Origin: Nitrospirota bacterium
Lineage (GTDB): Bacteria > Nitrospirota > Thermodesulfovibrionia > Thermodesulfovibrionales > SM23-35
Reading direction: 5' to 3'
DNA: 59,026 nt
Assembly (NCBI GenBank): GCA_013388435.1
Contig: JACAFE010000069.1
Span: forward strand, 1 to 59,026
The notes under the pieces were generated by a model that saw only the letters and a list, made by a program, of their open reading frames with translations, made no database searches and had not been told where the DNA came from. Of the stretch, positions 53,775 to 59,026 are shown piece after piece (positions within the stretch are counted from its first letter, which is position 1; every line of letters begins with the position of its first letter). The position numbers and the translations under genes are program-made.

Positions 53775-55451
53775 ATGCCGCAAATTAAAATTCTTCCGCC
53801 AGAGTTGAGAAATAAAATAGCTGCAGGTGAAGTCATTGAAAGACCTTCATCTGTTGTCAAGGAGCTTATAGAGAATTCAATAGACGCTGAAAGCACAGAT
53901 ATAAATATTGATATTCTACATGCTGGAAAACGTCTTATCAGGGTTTCTGATAATGGAAAAGGTATGGATAAAGATGACGCTATGCTGTGTTTCAAGAGAC
54001 ACGCAACAAGTAAAATCTCTTCTGAAAAAGATTTGTTCAATATAATAACTATGGGATTCAGGGGAGAGGCATTGCCATCAATAGCTTCTGTATCAAAAGT
54101 AAAGCTTATTACAGGCATAAAAGATAATCCTGCAGGAATTTCAATTGAAATAGATGCTGGTGAAATTAAAGAGATAAAAGATTCTCAGGCTATCGGGACA
54201 ATTATTGAAGTAAGAGATTTATTTTACAATCTGCCAGCGAGAAAAAAATTTCTCAAATCAAATAGTACAGAATTGCTTCATATAATTGATATTATTACGA
54301 GAGAGGCTTTGTCACACCCGAAAATTGGCTTTAAATTAACTGTGGATGGTAAAAATACAATAATCTTGCCATCAGCTTCAGGATTTAAAGAAAGAATCAT
54401 GCAGACATATGGAGAGGAGTTTGTAAATGGCTTATTAGAAATTCAGGCGGGTGAAAATGGTTTAAGTATGATTTCTTTTGTTTCAAAAAGCAATTTCTTC
54501 AGAAACTCAAAATCACATCAGAATATATTCATAAACAAAAGACCTGTTAAAGATAGTTCCATTTCTTCTGCTGTCTATAGAGCTTACGAGGGCATACTCC
54601 CTAATGATAAGCATCCTGTTTTTATTATTTTTCTTGATATAGAGCCTTCAAAAATTGATTTTAATGTTCATCCAGCCAAACGTGAGGTAAGATTTGAAAA
54701 TAAAGAAATCATTTACAGATTTATTTTTAACAGCATAAGAGACTCTATCAGGGGAGAAAGGATTGAATATTCAAGACCATTTACCGAACTGCCTGAAATG
54801 ACGTCATTTATCAAAGGACAGGATGTTTCATTTTCTGGTGCGCCTGCAAATCCATCAGAAATAATTTCAGAACCTGCCTGTATTCCTTATGTGCCTTCCT
54901 TACCTTTTATTTTTCTTGGAGATACCTTTATCGCTGTATCTGGCAAAGGCGGTCTTACTCTGATAGACCATCATGCAGCACATGAAAGAATACTTTATGA
55001 AAAGCTTCTTAAAAAAATAAACCTGAATTGTTATCAACTGCTTTTTCCCAAACAGGTGGTTCTTTCTCATAAAGAGTATCGGGTTTTAATTGATAATCTT
55101 GATTTGTTAAGGGATTTTGGCATAGATATTGACGATTTCGGCCATGATACCGTGATTGTGCGTTCTTTGCCCGAAGAATTGGAAGAATCTGATTTAAGAG
55201 GCATTCTTTCTGATGCAGCAGCATGTTTGATTAAAGGAACTGCTGCGGATAAATCTTTAAAGGAAGAAATTGCTGCAAGAATTGCATGTCATAACTCTAT
55301 AAGGGGAAGAAAGATATTAAATCAGGAACGGGTATCACAGTTGCTCAAAGAGCTTGAAAAAACAGAATTCCCAGACCAATGCCCTCATGGCAGGCCAACA
55401 AGAATATTTTATTCTCTCGATGACCTGAAAAAGCTTTTCAAAAGAAAATGA
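53775..55451 (+). CDS. mutL: DNA mismatch repair protein MutL (endonuclease type)
   Basis: MutL links MutS recognition to repair. The GHKL ATPase half (about 1-330) has ELIENSIDAES, SDNGKGMD, the GFRGEALPSIASVS loop and the VHPAKREVRF segment. The C-terminal half carries the endonuclease motif DHHAAHERILYE (DxHAx2Ex4E with His replacing the usual Gln), ACHNSIRG and CPHGRPT, so it should nick DNA itself, as in bacteria without MutH. I start at ATG 53775 (MPQIKILPPELRNKIAAGEV); a TTG nine codons upstream is possible. Its last four bases overlap the miaA start. Confidence 0.95.
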   Translation: MPQIKILPPELRNKIAAGEVIERPSSVVKELIENSIDAESTDINIDILHAGKRLIRVSDNGKGMDKDDAMLCFKRHATSKISSEKDLFNIITMGFRGEALPSIASVSKVKLITGIKDNPAGISIEIDAGEIKEIKDSQAIGTIIEVRDLFYNLPARKKFLKSNSTELLHIIDIITREALSHPKIGFKLTVDGKNTIILPSASGFKERIMQTYGEEFVNGLLEIQAGENGLSMISFVSKSNFFRNSKSHQNIFINKRPVKDSSISSAVYRAYEGILPNDKHPVFIIFLDIEPSKIDFNVHPAKREVRFENKEIIYRFIFNSIRDSIRGERIEYSRPFTELPEMTSFIKGQDVSFSGAPANPSEIISEPACIPYVPSLPFIFLGDTFIAVSGKGGLTLIDHHAAHERILYEKLLKKINLNCYQLLFPKQVVLSHKEYRVLIDNLDLLRDFGIDIDDFGHDTVIVRSLPEELEESDLRGILSDAAACLIKGTAADKSLKEEIAARIACHNSIRGRKILNQERVSQLLKELEKTEFPDQCPHGRPTRIFYSLDDLKKLFKRK

Positions 55452-56416
55452 ACAAAATTATTATTCTGCTCGGACCAACCTGTGCTGGTAAAACAGAAGT
55501 CTCGATATCTCTCGCAAAAATATTGGGCACAGAAATAATCAGCGCTGACTCGATGCAGATATACAGGTTCATGGATATCGGAACTGCAAAACCTGACAGG
55601 AGTCAGCTTTCGGATATAAAACACCATATGATTGATATTGTCAATCCATGGGAAACTTTCAGCGCAGGAAAATATATAAAAACCATTGTGCCGATAATCG
55701 AAAACCTTCATGTTGAGAATAAAATACCTATTATTGTTGGAGGGACAGGGCTTTATATAAAAGCAATGACACGTGGTATATTCAAAGGACCTTCAGCTGA
55801 CTGGTCAGTTAGAGAGTCACTTCTCGAGATGGAAAAAAACCATGGTGGAATTTTATATGATTATCTTAGAAAATTAGACCCTGAAGCAGCATCGAAAATC
55901 ACATCAAATGACATAAGAAGAATTATTCGTGCAATCGAAGTTTTTATTAAAAGTAATATTAAAATTTCAGAAATTCAAAAAAACATGACACATCCATTGC
56001 CTTATGAATTTATCAAAATAGGACTAACGAGAGACCGAAAGGAACTCTATCAGCTTATTGAAAAACGTGTTGACAAAATGATTGTATCAGGACTTGTTGA
56101 AGAGGTTAAAAAGATAGTTTCTCTAATCGATAATTATTTGTATTCTTCCTCTACCACCGATGATAAACCACAGCCCCCCTTCCCTTCTCTTCAGGCATTG
56201 GGTTACAAAGAAATAATAATGTATCTTCAGAAAAAAATTTCTCTTAGTGAGGCTATAAGATTAATCAAAAGAAATACTAAAAGATACGCTAAAAGACAGT
56301 TTACATGGTTTAAAAAAGAAGAAGGCATTTCATGGATTGACATAACAGGAATAAATGATATTAATATGATTTCAAATCTTGCAGTTGAAGTTATAAAAAA
56401 CAAAATAGAAAGTTAA
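55448..56416 (+). CDS. miaA: tRNA dimethylallyltransferase
   Basis: MiaA adds a dimethylallyl group to A37 of tRNAs that read UNN codons. The 322-residue protein has the P-loop LLGPTCAGKTEVSISLA, ISADSMQIYRFMDIGTAKP, IVGGTGLYIKA, and the tRNA-binding KRNTKRYAKRQFTWFKKE near the C-terminus. It overlaps mutL by 4 bases and precedes hfq; mutL-miaA-hfq is the same order as in enterobacteria. Its stop codon lies within the TTAACC end of an inverted repeat at 56413-56476. Confidence 0.96.
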   Translation: MNKIIILLGPTCAGKTEVSISLAKILGTEIISADSMQIYRFMDIGTAKPDRSQLSDIKHHMIDIVNPWETFSAGKYIKTIVPIIENLHVENKIPIIVGGTGLYIKAMTRGIFKGPSADWSVRESLLEMEKNHGGILYDYLRKLDPEAASKITSNDIRRIIRAIEVFIKSNIKISEIQKNMTHPLPYEFIKIGLTRDRKELYQLIEKRVDKMIVSGLVEEVKKIVSLIDNYLYSSSTTDDKPQPPFPSLQALGYKEIIMYLQKKISLSEAIRLIKRNTKRYAKRQFTWFKKEEGISWIDITGINDINMISNLAVEVIKNKIES

Positions 56417-56476
56417 CCTGAAAATCCAAAATAACAAAAATAGATTTTTAAGAAATATCTGAATTGTTTTGGTTAA
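56413..56476. repeat. TTAACC-ended inverted repeat between miaA and hfq
   Basis: TTAACCTGAAAA at 56413-56424 faces TTTTGGTTAA at 56467-56476 in inverted orientation with an AT-rich middle. The left end includes the miaA stop codon, the same placement as the TTAACCC repeat at 33849-33922 relative to its gene. It may belong to the same dispersed family or be part of the hfq upstream region. Confidence 0.35.
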
Positions 56477-56548
56477 TAAAAATCTAAAACTTGCAATATT
56501 TATAGGAAATCATTTATTTTAAATAAAAAAAATCTAAGGAGAAACATT

Positions 56549-56788
56549 ATGAGCACTCCCAGCAAAGGATTAAACCTGCAGGATACTTATCTGAACCAGC
56601 TCAGGAAAGAAAAGACTCCTGTTGTTATTTATTTAACTAATGGGGTGAGACTAAAGGGCATGATTAAAGGCTTTGATAACTTCGTAATTTTATTGCGAGA
56701 GAGCACTCAAGCACTTATTTATAAGCATGCAGTTTCAACCATTGTTCCTGAAAAGGATATAGAGTTAGAATTTGAGAATCAAAGATAA
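56549..56788 (+). CDS. hfq: RNA chaperone Hfq
   Basis: Hfq forms a hexameric ring that pairs small RNAs with mRNAs. The 79-residue product contains the Sm1 region ([40 protein letters not shown]) and the Sm2 motif IYKHAVSTI, close to the canonical YKHAIST. It has no long C-terminal tail. AAGGAG precedes the ATG by eight bases. The gene follows miaA after 132 gene-free AT-rich bases and overlaps the NUDIX gene by 17 bases. Confidence 0.97.
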   Translation: MSTPSKGLNLQDTYLNQLRKEKTPVVIYLTNGVRLKGMIKGFDNFVILLRESTQALIYKHAVSTIVPEKDIELEFENQR

Positions 56789-57179
56789 CCGCAGAAATCC
56801 CTTGCCCACAGTTGATATAATAATTGAAATCAATGATGGTATTGTTTTAATAAAAAGAAAAAATCCACCTGAAGGATGGGCATTGCCCGGTGGTTTTGTT
56901 GATTATGGAGAAAGTCTTGAAACTGCGGCAATAAGAGAGGCGAAAGAAGAAACAGGCCTTGACATTCAGATTATAAGACAGTTTCATACTTACTCAGACC
57001 CTTCGAGAGACCCGAGACATCATACAATATCAACTGTTTTTATTGCAAAGGCAAATGGATTGCCTGTTGCAGGAGATGACGCAGCAAACGCAAAGATTTT
57101 TAATAAATCTAATTTGCCCGGAAAAATTGCTTTTGATCATAGAAATATCTTAGAAGATTATTTTCAACGGAGGTACTGA
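56772..57179 (+). CDS. NUDIX hydrolase
   Basis: The 135-residue protein has a complete Nudix box, [25 protein letters not shown] (G-x5-E-x7-REUxEExGU), about residues 38-60. Such enzymes hydrolyse nucleoside diphosphate linkages; the pattern with [10 protein letters not shown] is common in ADP-ribose pyrophosphatase-like or 8-oxo-dGTPase-like members, and the substrate cannot be told. The likely start is TTG 56772, inside hfq in another frame. The ppiD-like gene follows three bases after the stop codon. Confidence 0.87.
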   Translation: MRIKDNRRNPLPTVDIIIEINDGIVLIKRKNPPEGWALPGGFVDYGESLETAAIREAKEETGLDIQIIRQFHTYSDPSRDPRHHTISTVFIAKANGLPVAGDDAANAKIFNKSNLPGKIAFDHRNILEDYFQRRY

Positions 57180-57182
57180 TAG

Positions 57183-57854
57183 ATGCTTAAAATTATGCGG
57201 AAACATGCAAAATATTTTTATGTTTTATTCTTTATTGTAATAATTACTTTTGTTTTCTGGGGAGTGGGCACTGTTGATAAAACAGGGGTTATAGAAATTG
57301 TTGCAGAGGTTGGTCCTTATAAAATTCTTGCAGATGATTATGTAAGTACATATGAAAGGATGACAAAATTTTACAGAGAAATTTATAAGGATAAATTTAC
57401 AGAAGAAATGCAAAAAGAACTTAAGAAAAAAGTTCTTGAATCAATGGTTAATGATAAGGTACTTCTTATTGCTGCAAAAGATGCTGGCATCACAGTTAGC
57501 GACGAGGAACTTCAGGATTCAATAGCAAAAGAGCCAGCTTTCCAGAAAAATGGTGTTTTTGACCATGATATTTATATTAACAGGCTAATGCTCAACAGGA
57601 TAACTCCAGAATATTTTGAAAATATGAAAAGACAGGAATTAATAACAGAAAAGATGAGAAGACTTATTGAATCCTCTATTGATGTAAATGTTTTTGCAGT
57701 GGATATGCCGCAGATATCAGGAGATGAGAAATCTGCTGATATGATTCGTCAAGCTCTGGCAAGAGATATAAAAGGAAAAGCTGTTCAATCTTTCATTGAA
57801 GGATACAAAAAAAATATTAAGAAAATAAAAATTAATCAAAAATTTGTTGAATAA
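57183..57854 (+). CDS. Membrane-anchored SurA/PpiD-type chaperone without a PPIase domain
   Basis: The 223-residue protein starts MLKIMRKHAKYFYVLFFIVI with one transmembrane helix (about 11-28), then a SurA_N-like helical domain: YKILADDYVSTYERMTKFYR, VLESMVNDKVLLIAAKDAGI, VSDEELQDSIAKEPAFQKNG and the FDHDIYINRLMLNRITPEYF segment. This is the layout of the first third of PpiD. The parvulin PPIase domain that follows in PpiD (about 620 residues in E. coli) is missing, so it would act only as a holdase-type chaperone at the periplasmic face. GGAGG precedes ATG 57183. The gene looks complete, not truncated by a frameshift. Confidence 0.8.
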   Translation: MLKIMRKHAKYFYVLFFIVIITFVFWGVGTVDKTGVIEIVAEVGPYKILADDYVSTYERMTKFYREIYKDKFTEEMQKELKKKVLESMVNDKVLLIAAKDAGITVSDEELQDSIAKEPAFQKNGVFDHDIYINRLMLNRITPEYFENMKRQELITEKMRRLIESSIDVNVFAVDMPQISGDEKSADMIRQALARDIKGKAVQSFIEGYKKNIKKIKINQKFVE

Positions 57855-57896
57855 AAGTCGCTTCTTTGAATAAAGTCTATTATATTTTTTCTTCGC

Positions 57897-57926
57897 TTGA
57901 AGACCAGAGAGTTTTTATAGTATCAT
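57897..57926 (+). promoter_or_regulatory. Likely sigma-70 promoter for tRNA-Leu
   Basis: TTGAAG (57897-57902) and TATCAT (57921-57926) are separated by 18 bases, and the tRNA begins 10 bases after the -10 element, which fits a start close to 57933 with a very short leader. The match to consensus is moderate (4 and 5 of 6 positions). Confidence 0.4.
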
Positions 57927-57936
57927 ATTCAATTAC

Positions 57937-58022
57937 GCCGAAGTGGTGGAACCTGGTAGACACGCACGTTTGAGGGGCGTGTGGGGTAACCCGTGCGGGT
58001 TCAAATCCCGCCTTCGGCACCA
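57937..58022 (+). tRNA. tRNA-Leu (anticodon GAG)
   Basis: The acceptor stem GCCGAAG/CTTCGGC pairs perfectly and encodes the 3' ACCA. The anticodon stem CACGT/GCGTG closes the loop TTGAGGG, giving anticodon GAG for CUU/CUC codons. A long variable arm (TGGGGTAACCCGTG) makes it a class II tRNA, as expected for Leu, and the T arm CGGG/CCCG with TTCAAAT is regular. Total length is 86 bases. Confidence 0.97.
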
Positions 58023-58032
58023 AATCTCTCAG

Positions 58033-58686
58033 TTATTTTTCCACCTTTCCGTTTTTCATATATATAATTCTTCCGGCCATTGAAGCAACTGAAGGGTTAT
58101 GTGTTGTTATCAGTAATGTAATTGATTCCTTTTTGCAGAGATTGAGCAGATAATTCATTACCATTTCACCATTATCAATATCAAGATTACCAGTGGGTTC
58201 ATCAGCAAGAATAATTTTTGGATCATTTGCGATAGCTCTTGCGATAGCAGCTCGCTGACGCTCACCGCCTGATACTTTTGTGGGGAAAAAGTTTGCTCTA
58301 TCTGAAAGCCCCATACAATCAAGTATATGCTTTGCCTTTTCGCGCCTTAAATTTTTTGGAATAGATAGAGAATACATTGGTAATTCCACATTTTCAATCA
58401 AAGTCATAGTAGGGATAAGATAATGAAACTGAAACACAAAACCAATTGTTTTTGCTCTGAAATTATATTGAGAATAATATTTCGAGATATTCTCACCTTC
58501 AATAAAAACTTCTCCTGATGTTGGAACTTCAAGGGTGCCAATAATATTTAAAAGTGTGCTCTTGCCACATCCTGAAGGGCCGGAAATAGCCACTACTTCA
58601 CCTTTGCTTATTTGAAGAGATACCCCGTTGAGAGCAACTGTTAGACCATTGTCGAAAAATTTTTTAACATCTTTAACTATTATCAT
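58033..58686 (-). CDS. ABC transporter ATP-binding protein, LolD/MacB type
   Basis: The 217-residue ATPase has Walker A GPSGCGKST (about 36-44), Q-loop in FVFQFHYLIPTMT, signature VSGGERQRAAIARAI, Walker B IILADEPTGNLD and the H-loop TTHN. The FQFH.L.P.mT..ENV pattern and length are typical of LolD, the ATPase of the lipoprotein-releasing complex, or of MacB/FtsE-like transporters. The permease gene (LolC/E) expected next to it is not in the window: downstream is the tRNA, and upstream a 172-base gap followed by an unknown gene. Its partner must be elsewhere. Confidence 0.85.
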   Translation of the reverse strand: MIIVKDVKKFFDNGLTVALNGVSLQISKGEVVAISGPSGCGKSTLLNIIGTLEVPTSGEVFIEGENISKYYSQYNFRAKTIGFVFQFHYLIPTMTLIENVELPMYSLSIPKNLRREKAKHILDCMGLSDRANFFPTKVSGGERQRAAIARAIANDPKIILADEPTGNLDIDNGEMVMNYLLNLCKKESITLLITTHNPSVASMAGRIIYMKNGKVEK

Positions 58687-58858
58687 AATTTTTAAATTGG
58701 TAGCTTTCCTGTCTTATAATCTTGCTTAATGGACCTGTTCTTAAATTTTTAAGTAAATTATATAAAAGAATAGCTAATATACTTGCAAAGATATAGTAAT
58801 ATTTAAGAATTTTATTTCCATGTATTAAACCGAAAATCTTTCAATATATCAATTATAA

Positions 58859-59026
58859 TTAAACCCAATCTTCTTCTTTCCATCTCTTTTTGTATTTTTC
58901 AAGCATAACAAAAGCAAGCCATAGTTTTTCCATACTGTCAAAATTATCAAAGTATGATGTTTTGTCGCCCATCAAAACATTACTGAATCCTATGGCTAAA
59001 TCCCAATATGTTGCATATTTTTCTAT
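58859..59026 (-). CDS. Hypothetical protein, C-terminal part (partial)
   Basis: A minus-strand frame is open from the window edge to TAA at 58859-58861, giving the last 55 residues of a protein: YWDLAIGFSNVLMGDKTSYF, then a Trp-rich and basic end (LEKYKKRWKEEDWV). It is not recognised. The 172 bases between it and the ABC ATPase gene are AT-rich and hold no visible gene. Confidence 0.5.
   Translation of the reverse strand: MEKYATYWDLAIGFSNVLMGDKTSYFDNFDSMEKLWLAFVMLEKYKKRWKEEDWV

Overview
The window reads as a stretch of chromosome from a low-GC, Gram-negative, probably anaerobic bacterium. The Gram-negative inference rests on LptE, MsbA, a LapB-type protein and an orphan LolD-type ATPase. 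The anaerobic inference rests on a four-subunit group 3b [NiFe] hydrogenase. The gene mix would fit Nitrospirota (Thermodesulfovibrio-like) or a related deltaproteobacterial-type lineage; that placement is inference from gene content, not a measured phylogeny. No phage, transposase, rRNA or CRISPR array was seen.

Layout. 1-11.4 kb: the 3' end of carB, a corrinoid adenosyltransferase, a secreted unknown, the potassium system trkA-trkH, a cyclic-nucleotide-domain Ser/Thr kinase paired with a PPP phosphatase, convergent hisA-hisF, a DUF3108 protein and msbA. 11.4-20 kb: a decayed second carB 3' end, polA, and purB-purL. 20-25.3 kb: the rpsB-tsf-pyrH-frr translation operon (rpsB carries a one-base frameshift), a 51-aa unknown, a DksA/TraR-like protein, then a convergent aminopropyltransferase and a membrane protein. 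25.3-31.8 kb: a palindromic intergenic repeat, hydrogenase hydBGDA, an SspB-like protein, a nitrilase-family amidase and an atypical SDR. 31.8-33.8 kb: atpZ-atpI-pgi. 42-53.7 kb: asnS, DUF2062 and an unknown; rpsT; then the seven-gene operon proA-nadD-rsfS-lapAB-leuS-lptE-holA. 53.7-59 kb: mutL-miaA-hfq-nudix-ppiD-like, tRNA-Leu(GAG), an ABC ATPase and a partial unknown.

The most unusual part is 33.9-42.1 kb. A leftward operon encodes a Lon protease that has lost its N-terminal substrate domain and carries a response-regulator receiver domain spliced between its helical region and its Walker A motif, followed by a cysteine-rich sensor histidine kinase and a sigma-54 (NtrC-type) response regulator. 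A rightward operon encodes a universal-stress domain fused to a membrane segment, a TauE/SafE-type permease and a tandem UspA. Between them lie two 15-bp palindromes of the same design (GTTGCAT...CAAC) and sigma-54-type -24/-12 elements facing both ways, strong to the left and weak to the right. The simplest reading is one phosphorelay that both activates transcription and directly switches a protease, coupled to a stress/transport module.

Other points for a second look are an rsfS gene with no ordinary start codon, a LapA-LapB fusion, an atypical kinase catalytic loop (HQDINPRN), a long insert in HisF, ATP synthase accessory genes cut off from the ATP synthase operon, and a dispersed TTAACC-ended inverted repeat placed at gene ends.
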